A stretch of DNA of 56,220 nucleotides from Gemmatimonadota bacterium (GCA_013002885.1 JABDLS010000090.1:1-56220), one strand, 5' to 3'. Shown: positions 39,240-48,515, numbered from the stretch's first letter. Numbers and translations: made by a program. The notes: generated by a model from the letters alone, not told the origin.

Positions 39240-40340
39240 TCAGACCGGGAGGACACGCTCGATGGCTCGGGCCCACGTGCGGTACGTGGCGAGGATCACG
39301 GCGAACGCCACGGCAGTACCCACCCCGCTGCGCGGCGCGTACGAGGTGAAGATCGCGCCCGTGAAAAGGGCCTCGAGTCCGGCGGCCAGCATGAGGCCAA
39401 ATGTCAGCATGATGGTGAGTGTCGCTGCTCGCCGGACGAGCCGTGATGGATCACGGTGTTCACCGTGTATGACGGACATAGCCAGTCCCACGAAGAACCC
39501 GATGGTGCCGCCGTCGAGGACGATGGGTCGCCAGGCAATGTCGGGCTCCGGAAAGCCGGTCACGGCGACGAGGATGTTGGCGCCGATGAGCACCGCCAAG
39601 GACCCGATGAGGATCGTCAGCGCCACCACGATCCACATGAGAGCGTCCCGATCTCCCTCCGTGGACATTCGCCAGGCCCGATGGAGGTGCATCACAACGA
39701 GGCCCGCCGCGGCGAGACGGACCGCATCCATGGCCGGGCTGAGCCCGGCGTCACTCAGTTCGCCGCCGGATGTCAGGATCGTCCCCCACAACGCTGCAAG
39801 GACGATTGCCCCGGCGGCCCATGGCGTCCAGGGCCGCCGCATGAACACCCCGATGTAGTGGAATGGCATGAGGACGGTGGGTTGGGTGCTCCAGGGGCGG
39901 AGCTCCTCATCGGTGAGGCTGCGAGGAAAGATGGAGGTGAACCGAATGAGGGCGGCGAGTCCCATGACCTCCACCAGGAGGAAGTGTGCCTCGAAGATCT
40001 CTCGCTCGAGACCTGGCGTTACAGGCCGAAGCAGCCGCGTCACCCCCGGGTACGCCATGAGGTAGCTCCATGAGCCCAAGGCGAGGGCGAGTGCCAGGGA
40101 TGCCCTCGCGCGACGCCCTTCGTGCAACGACAGGAGGACGGCGAGGATGGAGCACACCACGGAGACGACGGCGTGTGCCGCCAGGACCAGCACCGTGTCC
40201 GGGTTGACGGTGCGGGCTAGCGCCGCCGTGAGGCCCAGGGACTGCCACCACAGGGCATCGAGGTAGGCCAGCTGGCCGGCAGTCCCCGCCACCGCCAGGA
40301 GAATGACCACGACACGCAGACTGATCGACAGGGCGGTCAT
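39240..40340 (-). CDS. Polytopic membrane protein of unknown function
   Basis: A 366-residue protein with about ten hydrophobic segments, starting at the ATG at 40340 (TALSISLRVVVILLAVAGTA follows). Segments include VLVLAAHAVVSVVCSILAVL and DALMWIVVALTILIGSLAVL. The layout resembles the membrane sensor part of 7TM signalling proteins, such as histidine kinases or SpoIIE-like phosphatases, but the protein ends right after the last helix (WARAIERVLPV) with no catalytic domain. It may be a stand-alone sensor or a truncated one. It stands alone, and the 244-base gap to the divergent peptidase gene contains nothing I can name. Confidence 0.65.
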   Translation of the reverse strand: MTALSISLRVVVILLAVAGTAGQLAYLDALWWQSLGLTAALARTVNPDTVLVLAAHAVVSVVCSILAVLLSLHEGRRARASLALALALGSWSYLMAYPGVTRLLRPVTPGLEREIFEAHFLLVEVMGLAALIRFTSIFPRSLTDEELRPWSTQPTVLMPFHYIGVFMRRPWTPWAAGAIVLAALWGTILTSGGELSDAGLSPAMDAVRLAAAGLVVMHLHRAWRMSTEGDRDALMWIVVALTILIGSLAVLIGANILVAVTGFPEPDIAWRPIVLDGGTIGFFVGLAMSVIHGEHRDPSRLVRRAATLTIMLTFGLMLAAGLEALFTGAIFTSYAPRSGVGTAVAFAVILATYRTWARAIERVLPV

Positions 40341-40584
40341 CCTGGCTCGGGTTCTCCGGTGGCGATTGGCGTCGACGCTCAATAGTGCCGTAGCAAGTGT
40401 CGTCGCGACAGGGTTTTGAGGTCCCCCTTTCGGCGCCGAACGGATGAGTAGAGCGGTCGTTTGCTTGCGCCGACTTGGCCAGTTCGGTCGCGCTTCAAAG
40501 CCTGAGGGGCCAGATTGGCGCGCCCTCTCGGGCCGGCCGGTAGCCCGCACGGTCGCCCTCTGATCCGGAGCCGAAGCACCGTCC

Positions 40585-41928
40585 ATGAAGCTCAATCAAG
40601 CCGTCAAACGCCGTCTCACCCTCCCCCTGGTCTCCCTTCTCGTTGTTCCGCTCCTGGCATGGGGCGCGACTCCGTCGGCCGCCGAGGCTCAGGAGGCCCG
40701 GGCGCGGTGGGAGCGCATGTGCCAGATCCGGGCCGAGAAGTTCGACCTCGTCCTCCCTCAGGCGATGTCTGAGAACGACCTCGACATGTGGATCGTAGTC
40801 ATGCGTGAGGGACTCCTGGATCCGCTCTGGGAAGCCCTCGGTCGTGGCTATGTCGGAGACTGGGCCTACTACGTGTTCACCCGGCAGGGAGATCGTGCCG
40901 AACGGGCCGCTCTGGGCGTGGGCGGATATCGCCTCGAGGAGTGCGGTGTGTACGACTACTTCGGCAGCGCCAGTGAGTTGGCGACCTTCGTCGCTGAGCG
41001 TGACCCCGGGCGGATCGGGGTGAACATGGCCGAGTCCATCGGTGGGGCGGATGGGCTCTCGCACACCTCGTACCTCCACCTCCAGGAGACCCTCGGGCGG
41101 TACGCAGAGCGCCTGGTTTCGGCGGAGCGCTTCGTTTCCGACTTCCGAGCGACCCGCACCGCTATCGAGATCGCCACCTTCGCCGAGGCCGGCGAGATCA
41201 GTCGGGAGATCGCCGAGAGGGCGTTCTCCAACGAGGTGATCACTCCTGGGGTCACGACGCTGGAGGATGTGGCGTGGTGGATGTCCGACGAGCAATTGAG
41301 GCGAGGCCTCGGCTCGTCCTTCGACATGCCCTCGGTCTATATCACGGGGCCGGAGGGCATTGAAGCCACGTCCAGCGATCGGATCATCCAGAGGGGAGAT
41401 CTTCTCATGCTCGATTGGGGCGTGGGCTTCCTCGACTTCTATACGGACATGAAGCGCGTGGCGTACGTCCTCCGTGAGGGCGAGACCGAACCGCCACCGG
41501 GGATCCGCCACGCGTACGAACGCGCCCTTCAGGTCCGCGATATCATGAAGCGGACCATCAAGCCGGCCCCCACGGCTCAGGCGGCGGTGGACGAGCTATG
41601 GGCCGCCATCGTCTCGGCCGGCTTCAATCGCATCGAGTTCAACCAGCCCACCGACGACCCCGAGGTCACCGACGTGGTCATCGGTCCGCACTCCGTGGGG
41701 AACTGGGGCCATGGACTGGGGCCTTCCCTCGCCTTCTTCAACCCCACGCGGCTCACCTACGAGCTTCGGCCCACCACCCTCATCTCCATCGAGCTATTCG
41801 CGTTCACGGCGAACCCCGAGTGGGACAACGCCAAGATCCGGATTCCGTTGGAGGACGACGCCGTCGTCACAGAGCGGGGCGTCGAGTGGCTGTATCCGGT
41901 GGCCGACCGGATTCTCGTCATCAAGTAG
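40585..41928 (+). CDS. Secreted M24 family metallopeptidase (Xaa-Pro aminopeptidase-like)
   Basis: A 447-residue protein with a signal peptide (LTLPLVSLLVVPLLAWGATP, 11-30, cleavage near AAEAQ). The pita-bread catalytic domain occupies about 190-447, with all five metal ligands visible: D277 (LMLDWGVG), D288 (YTDMKRV), H376 (NWGHGLGPS), E403 (SIELFAF) and E430 (VTERGVEW). The N-terminal domain (about 45-185) is creatinase-like. It should be periplasmic and remove N-terminal residues from proline-containing peptides. A HAD-family gene follows 23 bases later. Confidence 0.87.
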   Translation: MKLNQAVKRRLTLPLVSLLVVPLLAWGATPSAAEAQEARARWERMCQIRAEKFDLVLPQAMSENDLDMWIVVMREGLLDPLWEALGRGYVGDWAYYVFTRQGDRAERAALGVGGYRLEECGVYDYFGSASELATFVAERDPGRIGVNMAESIGGADGLSHTSYLHLQETLGRYAERLVSAERFVSDFRATRTAIEIATFAEAGEISREIAERAFSNEVITPGVTTLEDVAWWMSDEQLRRGLGSSFDMPSVYITGPEGIEATSSDRIIQRGDLLMLDWGVGFLDFYTDMKRVAYVLREGETEPPPGIRHAYERALQVRDIMKRTIKPAPTAQAAVDELWAAIVSAGFNRIEFNQPTDDPEVTDVVIGPHSVGNWGHGLGPSLAFFNPTRLTYELRPTTLISIELFAFTANPEWDNAKIRIPLEDDAVVTERGVEWLYPVADRILVIK

Positions 41929-41951
41929 CGGAAGGGGAGCCCCTGGTATTC

Positions 41952-42695
41952 ATGAATCCTCTCTTCGACGGCGTCGAGGCCCTCACCTTCGACTGTTACG
42001 GCACCATAGTCGATTGGGAGTCGGGCATTCTCCAAGCGGCTCGTGAATTGCTTGCCCTGGGCCAGGCGACCGCGGCGCGGGAGGGCCGTGGAGGGCATGA
42101 CGGCGCCGCGGAACTGATATCGAACGAAGAGCTGTTGGAGATGTTCGGCCGACTGGAGTCGAAAGCCGAGCGCCCTCCCTTTCGGCGTTACAGGGCGGTC
42201 CTCACGGAGGTGGCCACCCGTATGGGGAAAGCCGTGGACCGGCCCGTATCCGAGGAAGCCGCGTCCCGCTTCGCGGCGTCGGTCCCGAAGTGGCCGCCCT
42301 TCCCCGATTCCAGGGACGCCCTGGGCCGCCTCGCCGAGCGGTATCGACTCGCCATCGTCTCGAACGTCGACGACGACCTCTTCCGTGGCACGGCCGATCG
42401 ACTCGGCATCGACTTCGACGAGATCGTCACGGCTCAGCAGGTCGGCCGATACAAGCCCGAGGTCGAGCATTTCCACGAAGTGCTCCGGCGATTGAAGCTC
42501 CCTCAGGACCGGATCGTCCACGTCGCCCAGAGCCTCTACCACGACGTAGCCCCCGCCAAGGCCCTGGGCTTCACCTGCGCATGGGTCGATCGACGCAAGG
42601 GGCGCTCCGGCCCGGGTGCTACCCCTCCCGCCGAGGCCACACCGGACCTCGTCGTACCGGACCTCGCCGCTCTGGCCCGTGAGGCGGTGGGGTGA
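41952..42695 (+). CDS. HAD-superfamily hydrolase, haloacid dehalogenase type II-like
   Basis: A 247-residue enzyme starting at the ATG at 41952. Motif I is LTFDCYGTIVDWE, with D14 as the nucleophile. Later motifs are LAIVSNVDDDLF (motif II) and GRYKPEVEHFHEVL (motif III, lysine), then VAQSLYHDVAPAKALG with the acidic region. The pattern fits L-2-haloacid dehalogenase-like members, although most such proteins are broad phosphatases. A helical cap lies between motifs I and II. It lies 23 bases after a secreted aminopeptidase, probably in the same transcript. Confidence 0.85.
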   Translation: MNPLFDGVEALTFDCYGTIVDWESGILQAARELLALGQATAAREGRGGHDGAAELISNEELLEMFGRLESKAERPPFRRYRAVLTEVATRMGKAVDRPVSEEAASRFAASVPKWPPFPDSRDALGRLAERYRLAIVSNVDDDLFRGTADRLGIDFDEIVTAQQVGRYKPEVEHFHEVLRRLKLPQDRIVHVAQSLYHDVAPAKALGFTCAWVDRRKGRSGPGATPPAEATPDLVVPDLAALAREAVG

Positions 42696-42852
42696 TGGTT
42701 TCCCAGACGGAATGCCGAGGGGCCGCCAGGAGAAACCAGAGGCTTCGTTGAGCCGGTAGATAACCCTCGCAGGGCGGCAGGCGAGGCTTTACACTTCCGA
42801 CGACCTGCGCCTCCTTCTGGAAGCGGTGGAAGTTTCTCTGACGCGTGCGTTC

Positions 42853-44652
42853 ATGCGATTCGCCTATATCGATTCGAACGGCAACGAAGTCCCCATTCCC
42901 AGCGTCGATGCCCTGGCGCTGCGTATCGAGCTCGGCGCCATTATAGAGAACACCCAGCTCTACGATGCCCAAGCGGACGAATGGGGTCCGGCCCATACGC
43001 ACGAGATCTTCCACACCCTCTCCAGGGACGCCGCAGCCGGCGACGATTTCGTTGCGCCTCCGCCGGTGGCTCCGCCACCGGTCGCTCCCGCCAGCCGTAG
43101 CGATCCATCGTTGGAGGAGGCTGGGGGTGCAACGGCCGAGGACGGTCGCCCGCCAGCCCATCCGACGGATGGGGACGTGCGTGAGGCCCTCTCGCCGGCG
43201 GGCGACCATGAGACAGAGGCCTTGGAGCCACCCCCTGCCGAGGAAGCCCCGGAGGAGGAAGAAGAAGATGATGGCAGCTTCGGGCTGACCCTCGCGGACG
43301 CCCCCGAGGAAGACGAAGCCGAGGTTGCATTCGATGCCGGCGACGAAACGGATCTGGGATTGACCCTCGCCGACGAACCGCCCGTGGCGGACGACCTCGA
43401 CCTCGAGACGCCCCCTGTCGGAGAGGAGGCGATGGATCTTTCTGCCCCTGTAGGCGAGGCGGGGGGTGATGACGCCGTGTTCGACTTCGGAGGGATGGAA
43501 GGCGGACTCGAACTCGAGGAGACCTTCGAGGCGCCGGCTGAGGAGGCCATGGACCTGTCGGCTTCGGTTGGCGGTGGTGATGATCTGGCAGGGGGAATGG
43601 ACCTGGAGACGTCGATGGAGTTCGACACCGGTGGCTTCGACACCGGTGGCTTCGACGTCGGAGGGGACGAATCGTCCATGGACCTCGAGGCGCCCATGTC
43701 GGAGTTCAGTCCAGACGAGCCACCGTCGTGGATGGAGGAGGAAGAGGCTGCCTCCGAAGGGGTGCTCGACTTCTCTTCGGTCAGCGCAGCCACCGAGGAG
43801 GCCGGCGAGGGCGAGGTGCCCCTGAGGGATCGACGCACCCCCCGGAACAAGCCGTCACCGCCGAAGCACCGCAAGCAGAGAAATCTGGCTCTACCCATCG
43901 TCCTCGGGGTGCTCGTGCTCTCGGTCGGTCTGGGTGGCTACGCAGCATGGCCGTTGATCAGCGAGCGGCTGTCGTCCGGGGGAGAGCCTGAGGTGCCGGA
44001 GGTCTATCTGCCTCCGCTGTCGGACGAGCTCATGCCGGTCATGCGAGACGCGTCGGCCGACGCATTGGCGGCGGTCTTCGAGGAGGCCAGGAGCGCCTGG
44101 GCCCAGACGAGTCCCGTCGGAGAGCCGCCCTCGGAGTGGCTGGAGGGGATCTACCTGGCCAACGCCGGTGATTATTCTGCGGTCGAGGGCTTCTGGAGCG
44201 GCATGGCGGATTTCGTGGATCGGGTTCGGGGCATCAACCTGGCCTCCTTCGACGCCGCCCTGACAGCCGAACTCCAGGCCCGGGCCATGGTCGCAGACCA
44301 GATGGACGCCGTCCGGGAGAGGGCGGACTCGGGATTCGTAGCGGCGACGCCGGAGAGGACCGCCGTTTTCGACCGCTTCGACGCTCTGGTGGAAGCGTCG
44401 CTGGCACTTCACGCCTTCCTCGTCGCGAACCAGGATCAGATCGAATACGCCCCCGCTGCTGCGGTCACCACGGATCCTGTTCTCGAGGTCAACCCGGCCA
44501 CCCCAGCCATCCGCGAAGCCATGGAGAACCTCCTCGACGACGTCCTCGCCTCCCTTACCGACCTGGAAGCGCTGGGAGGAGCTGACGGAGTCACCGCCGA
44601 GGGACTCCGTTCGGCCCTGCGCGTGAGAATCCAGGAGGCGGGCGTTCGGTAG
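42853..44652 (+). CDS. GYF-like domain/single-TM protein with acidic repeats (paralogue of 6714-8120)
   Basis: A 599-residue protein. The ATG at 42853 is chosen over an upstream GTG at 42826 because it aligns with the start of the paralogue. A GYF_2-like domain covers 1-55 (TQLYDAQADEWGPAHTHEIF). About 290 very acidic residues follow, with internal repeats: EEAMDLSA-x-VG occurs twice, LTLAD twice, and a perfect 15-base DNA repeat encodes DTGGF twice near 43621-43650. One membrane helix (about 345-366) precedes a C-terminal helical domain of about 230 residues that aligns with the paralogue. The acidic linker is cytoplasmic and replaces the shorter linker of the paralogue. No function is known. 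Confidence 0.75.
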   Translation: MRFAYIDSNGNEVPIPSVDALALRIELGAIIENTQLYDAQADEWGPAHTHEIFHTLSRDAAAGDDFVAPPPVAPPPVAPASRSDPSLEEAGGATAEDGRPPAHPTDGDVREALSPAGDHETEALEPPPAEEAPEEEEEDDGSFGLTLADAPEEDEAEVAFDAGDETDLGLTLADEPPVADDLDLETPPVGEEAMDLSAPVGEAGGDDAVFDFGGMEGGLELEETFEAPAEEAMDLSASVGGGDDLAGGMDLETSMEFDTGGFDTGGFDVGGDESSMDLEAPMSEFSPDEPPSWMEEEEAASEGVLDFSSVSAATEEAGEGEVPLRDRRTPRNKPSPPKHRKQRNLALPIVLGVLVLSVGLGGYAAWPLISERLSSGGEPEVPEVYLPPLSDELMPVMRDASADALAAVFEEARSAWAQTSPVGEPPSEWLEGIYLANAGDYSAVEGFWSGMADFVDRVRGINLASFDAALTAELQARAMVADQMDAVRERADSGFVAATPERTAVFDRFDALVEASLALHAFLVANQDQIEYAPAAAVTTDPVLEVNPATPAIREAMENLLDDVLASLTDLEALGGADGVTAEGLRSALRVRIQEAGVR

Positions 44653-44696
44653 GGCCTCCCGTCAGGATCCGGGCTGTAGGGTTCCGGCACCCTCCC

Positions 44697-45569
44697 TCAG
44701 GTTCCCGGCGGTGGAGGCGCCGCAGCCCCCTCGGTGATGGTTCGTCTCGACCCGAGGTCGTAGACATCGCCCGGGGAGAGCCAGCGCAAGGGAATGAGTG
44801 TCAGCGGGTCGGTGATGTCGTAGATGGCGACCCGATTCCCGATGACGCGGGCGACGTCTCCCGCCACCACGAGGGCGGCGCCTTCATTCAGTCCGATGCC
44901 GAGGAGTTGCGGTTCGCGGCGGAGGACCTCGAACATCTCGTTTTCCCGGCCCCGCTGCAGGAGATGCTGGTCCAGAGCCACGTTCCGGAGGAATCCGAAT
45001 CCTTCGGCGCGCTCCGTGGCGATGATCTCTCCGTTGAACTCTCCGCCTCGGAGGAGAAAGGACGCCAAGGCCGAGGCACCTGCCGAATTGCCCCCGATGA
45101 CTCCGCCCCGTTCGAGGAGCTTGTCGAGCTCATGGTGGGTCTCGGTGCCTAAATAGACGTCCACCAGCCGCCACTGGTGCCCGCCCGAGAACCAGACGCC
45201 CGTAGCGCGTTCGAGGGGGGCCGCGAAGGCTTCGAGATCAGCCACGGATCGGCTGCGAGTGTGGAGCACCTCGAGGTGCATTGCTCCGGCCTCCCTCAGC
45301 CGCTCGATGGCCGTCCACCCGTCGTGGGAGCCATACTCGGTGCCCGCCGTGGGGATCAAGACGATGTGAGCGTCAGGCCCGCCGGAAAGCTCCACGAAGC
45401 GCTCATAGACCAGAGGATCGAGTCGCCCCCCACCTCCGGCCACGATCGCGCCACGAGTCGGTCCGACGCACGGGCGCTCGCACGCCTGGGCCGCAGATGG
45501 ATGGTCGGCGCCCGAAATGGCCAACCCGGCGACGAGCGTCACCAGGGAAGCGATTCGGGACCGGTTCAT
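44697..45569 (-). CDS. Secreted cyanophycinase-like peptidase (S51 family)
   Basis: A 290-residue protein with an N-terminal signal peptide (1-28, hydrophobic SLVTLVAGLAISGA). It has the serine nucleophile S162 in GGVIGGNSAGASALAS and the oxyanion-type FSGGHQWRL (127-135). LDQHLLQRGRENEMFEVL and GIGLNEGAALVV complete the family pattern. Cyanophycinases hydrolyse multi-Arg-poly-Asp to dipeptides. With a signal peptide it should act on external polymer or related isoaspartyl peptides, fitting a scavenger lifestyle. No cyanophycin synthetase is in the window. Confidence 0.88.
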   Translation of the reverse strand: MNRSRIASLVTLVAGLAISGADHPSAAQACERPCVGPTRGAIVAGGGGRLDPLVYERFVELSGGPDAHIVLIPTAGTEYGSHDGWTAIERLREAGAMHLEVLHTRSRSVADLEAFAAPLERATGVWFSGGHQWRLVDVYLGTETHHELDKLLERGGVIGGNSAGASALASFLLRGGEFNGEIIATERAEGFGFLRNVALDQHLLQRGRENEMFEVLRREPQLLGIGLNEGAALVVAGDVARVIGNRVAIYDITDPLTLIPLRWLSPGDVYDLGSRRTITEGAAAPPPPGT

Positions 45570-45587
45570 TCCGGCATGGCGGCCCTC

Positions 45588-46172
45588 CTAGAGGTAGGGG
45601 TTCTCCCCTGACGCGTGGTCGGTGATGTCGTGGACGGCGGTCAGCTCGGGCACGGCCTCACGCAACATCCGCTCTACGCCCTGCCGTAGCGTCATTCGGG
45701 AGAGTGCGCATCCCTGACAACCGCCTCCCATCTCCACGTAGATCTCGGTCTCTTCCACGTCCACGAGGGAGATCATCCCTCCGTGGGCGGCGATGGCCGG
45801 GTTCACCTGACTGTCCAGCACCTCCCGGACCTTCTCTGCGATGGCCCCCGTGGGCGTTCCGTTGCTTCCGCTGCCCGGCGTGGGGACGGCCCCTTCGGCG
45901 GGACGCACCTCGAAGCCACTCTCGTTGACCCGCTCCACGTAGTCGATGTCAGCGCCATCGACCAGGAGCATGTCGTCTTCCTTCACGAACACTGTGATGC
46001 CGTCGGTCTCCAGAGGGCGCTCCTCGTCCTGTCGCTCGGTGGTCGCCACCAGGGAAAGGTCGAATGTGGGAGCCGTGCGAGGACCCCCGACGCGAATGCG
46101 AAGCGCCTGGTCCTCTTCGTCCCCGAGAAAGGTCTGGAGCATCTCTCGGGCGCGGTCGGTAAACCTGATCAT
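45588..46172 (-). CDS. nfuA: NfuA-like Fe-S cluster carrier
   Basis: A 194-residue protein. The N-terminal 95 residues are A-type (IscA-like) but lack the cysteines, as in NfuA. The C-terminal NifU domain (about 108-180) has the cluster-binding pair C152-x2-C155 (MGGGCQGCALSRMTLRQGVE). The preceding NPAIAAHGGMISLVDVE is typical. It delivers [4Fe-4S] clusters, of which this window needs many (molybdoenzyme, radical SAM, endonuclease III). It is divergent from glyS and followed on its strand by the cyanophycinase gene after 18 bases. Confidence 0.9.
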   Translation of the reverse strand: MIRFTDRAREMLQTFLGDEEDQALRIRVGGPRTAPTFDLSLVATTERQDEERPLETDGITVFVKEDDMLLVDGADIDYVERVNESGFEVRPAEGAVPTPGSGSNGTPTGAIAEKVREVLDSQVNPAIAAHGGMISLVDVEETEIYVEMGGGCQGCALSRMTLRQGVERMLREAVPELTAVHDITDHASGENPYL

Positions 46173-46342
46173 GAAGCAGAAATCGTGGGAGACGGGACGT
46201 GCACGAGATGTGGTGATCTAACGTGATTACACCCTTGCGGCTCGCGAGTTCTCCCGGCTGACCGGCCGTTGATCGACCTCCGCGCCCCGGGTACCTTTCG
46301 CCGCCCGATCGTCTGCCAAGCCCCTGGATCCCAAGACTTTCC

Positions 46343-47659
46343 ATGTCCGACGCCGACCTGATGGACAAGCTCGTTTCGCTCTCGAAGCGACGCGGATACA
46401 TCTTCCAGTCCTCCGAGATCTACGGAGGAACCGGCTCGGTGTGGGACTACGGCCCTCTCGGCGTCGAGCTGAAGCGCAACATCAAGGACCGCTGGTGGTC
46501 GTCCATGGTCCACGAGCGCGACGACATCGAGGGGCTCGACGCGGCCATCCTCATGCACCCGAGGGTGTGGGAAGCCTCGGGTCACGTCGAAGGTTTCACC
46601 GACCCTCTCGTCGAGTGCACGAATTGCCATCGGCGGTTCCGCGCAGACATGCCCGAGGTCGAGGCTGGACAGTGCTCCGTGTGCGGCACCAAGGACGCGT
46701 TCACCGAGCCGCGCGTGTTCAACCTTATGTTCAAGACCTTCATGGGGCCCGTCGAGGACTCGTCTGCCACGGTCTACATCCGGCCGGAGACAGCACAGGG
46801 CACCTACGTGAACTTCCTGAACGTTCAGGGGGCGGCCCGCCAGAAGGTGCCGTTCGGCATCGCACAGATCGGGAAGGCGTTCCGCAACGAGATCACGCCC
46901 GGGAACTTCATCTTCCGGACCCGCGAGTTCGAGCAGGCCGAGATGCAGTTCTTCGTGAAGCCCGGCGACGACGACGAGTGGTTCGATCGGTGGATGCAGA
47001 ACCGTATGGAGTGGCAGAAGGGGCTTGGCATCCGGCCCGAAAAACTGCGCTTTCACGAACACGGACCCGACGAGCTCGCCCACTACGCCAAGAAGGCCTT
47101 CGACATCGAGTACGAGTTTCCCTTCGGCTGGAAGGAGTTCGAAGGGATCCACAACCGCACCGACTACGACCTGGGGCGCCACCAGGACTTCTCGGGCAAG
47201 CGCCTCGAGTACATCGATGCCCCGACGAACGAGCGCTTCGTGCCCTTCGTGGTCGAGACCGCGATGGGTGTCGACCGGACGCTCCTCGTGGTCCTCGCCG
47301 ATGCGTATCGGGAAGAGGAGGTCGACGGCGACACGAGGGTGGTGCTCAAGCTCAACCCGCAGATCGCGCCGACGAAGGTGGCCGTCTTCCCGTTGGTGAA
47401 GAAGGATGGCATGCCCGAGATCGCTCAGAAGCTCGCCAATGACCTGCGGAAGGCGGCCATTCCCTCCTTCTACGACCAGTCCGGTGCCATCGGGCGCCGG
47501 TATCGTCGCCAGGACGAGGTCGGGACGCCGTGGTGTGTCACCGTCGACGGCGAAACCACCGAGGAGGGTACGGTCACGATCCGCGACCGGGACTCCCTCG
47601 AGCAGATTCGGGTGGGCACCGACAAGGTCGTCGACTGGGTTCGGGACGAACTCGCCTGA
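46343..47659 (+). CDS. glyS: Glycyl-tRNA synthetase, dimeric (alpha2) type
   Basis: A 438-residue class II synthetase. Motif 2 lies in FGIAQIGKAFRNEITPGNFI, motif 3 in VPFVVETAMGVDRTLLVVLA, and the glycine-specific start YIFQSSEIYGGTGSVWDYGP is intact. Four cysteines, C92, C95, C111 and C114, form a probable zinc site in the insertion. The anticodon-binding domain covers about 345-438. It is the single-chain alpha2 type, not the alpha2beta2 type. A YtoQ gene follows after 42 bases. Confidence 0.95.
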   Translation: MSDADLMDKLVSLSKRRGYIFQSSEIYGGTGSVWDYGPLGVELKRNIKDRWWSSMVHERDDIEGLDAAILMHPRVWEASGHVEGFTDPLVECTNCHRRFRADMPEVEAGQCSVCGTKDAFTEPRVFNLMFKTFMGPVEDSSATVYIRPETAQGTYVNFLNVQGAARQKVPFGIAQIGKAFRNEITPGNFIFRTREFEQAEMQFFVKPGDDDEWFDRWMQNRMEWQKGLGIRPEKLRFHEHGPDELAHYAKKAFDIEYEFPFGWKEFEGIHNRTDYDLGRHQDFSGKRLEYIDAPTNERFVPFVVETAMGVDRTLLVVLADAYREEEVDGDTRVVLKLNPQIAPTKVAVFPLVKKDGMPEIAQKLANDLRKAAIPSFYDQSGAIGRRYRRQDEVGTPWCVTVDGETTEEGTVTIRDRDSLEQIRVGTDKVVDWVRDELA

Positions 47660-47701
47660 CGCTCACACTCGTATACACGCCTCATCTGAAGGGAATTACC
47701 G

Positions 47702-48145
47702 ATGGACGACATCACGATCTATGCAGCCGGCGAGATCCACTCGCAGTGGAGGGACGACCTCCGCGATAACCTCGAGGCGCTGGGCGTCGACGCCGAGCTC
47801 GTGGGACCCCAGGAGGTCCACGACCGCTCCGACGACGTCGGCGAGGACATCCTCGGCGAGCAGCCCAACGCCCGCTACCGCGATCTAATGGGCGCCCGGG
47901 TAAATACGTTGCGCACCCGGGTCCTCATGCAGCGGGCCGACATGTGCGTCGCCTACTTCGGTCCGAAGTACAAGCAGTGGAACACGGCCAGCGACGCCGG
48001 GGCCGCGATGGCATCGGGTCTTCCACTGGTCCTCGTGAGAGCGCAGGAGCACATCCACGCACTCAAAGAGCTCGATGCTCTGGCTGCCGTCACCGTCGAG
48101 ACGCTGGAACAGGCTGCCGAGGTCATCGCCTACATCTTCGAGTAG
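47702..48145 (+). CDS. ytoQ: YtoQ family protein
   Basis: A 147-residue protein that matches the YtoQ family of Bacillus along its whole length, as I recall it: IYAAGEIHSQWRDDL at the start, VGPQEVHDRSDDVGEDILG, the middle FGPKYKQWNTASDAGAAMAS and the end TVETLEQAAEVIAYIFE. The fold is related to nucleoside 2-deoxyribosyltransferases, with invariant E, N and H residues in these motifs; the true activity is not established. It is near glyS and may be cotranscribed with it. Confidence 0.9.
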   Translation: MDDITIYAAGEIHSQWRDDLRDNLEALGVDAELVGPQEVHDRSDDVGEDILGEQPNARYRDLMGARVNTLRTRVLMQRADMCVAYFGPKYKQWNTASDAGAAMASGLPLVLVRAQEHIHALKELDALAAVTVETLEQAAEVIAYIFE

Positions 48146-48240
48146 GCTACGTCAGCAGACGGGGAATGAATCCGTCGCCTGCTCCTGCCTCCGACGCGCC
48201 CGCACCTTCCGCGGATCAAACCCGAAGAAGTCTGGGCTGA

Positions 48241-48429
48241 ACTCAAAGGCTATACCGACACTGTCGTATCCGGTTGCTCTGGGACGCCGCCGGTGAGCCC
48301 GCCCTGGCCCTCGAGCGATACCTGTGGTTCCTCGGCTTCCGGGACATGGCCGATCCGGCCCTACAGGCCGAAGCGGTTGCGGTTCGGGCCCGTGTCGCAA
48401 CCCTCGAGGCCAGTTTGGTAGACCCACAG
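48241..48429 (+). pseudogene. Remnant of the C-terminal end of a TPR-type protein
   Basis: This frame encodes LWDAAGEPALALERYLWFL and then RDMADPALQAEAVAVRARV, which read like the last TPR of the long serine/threonine kinase or BTAD-like repeat proteins common in this lineage (AGEPALA-x-RY-x-W-x2-L, DP-x-LQ-x-EV). It begins just after a TGA at 48238-48240, has no start or upstream domain, and drifts into low-complexity Arg/Pro codons after about 48430. I read it as a degraded gene fragment. The whole 370-base stretch between ytoQ and the transporter (48146-48515) holds nothing else. Confidence 0.45.
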
Positions 48430-48515
48430 CCAACGGTCCCGTATACTCGTCGCGGTCGGACCCGCGGGCGGCCCAGGTATCGCCGCGCCGCCCCGAAGCC
48501 CACCGATCCACGGAG

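Noticed and set aside
43621-43668. Short tandem DNA repeat that might suggest a CRISPR-like or satellite repeat.
   Set aside because: It is in frame inside a coding region and encodes the DTGGF repeat of a linker.
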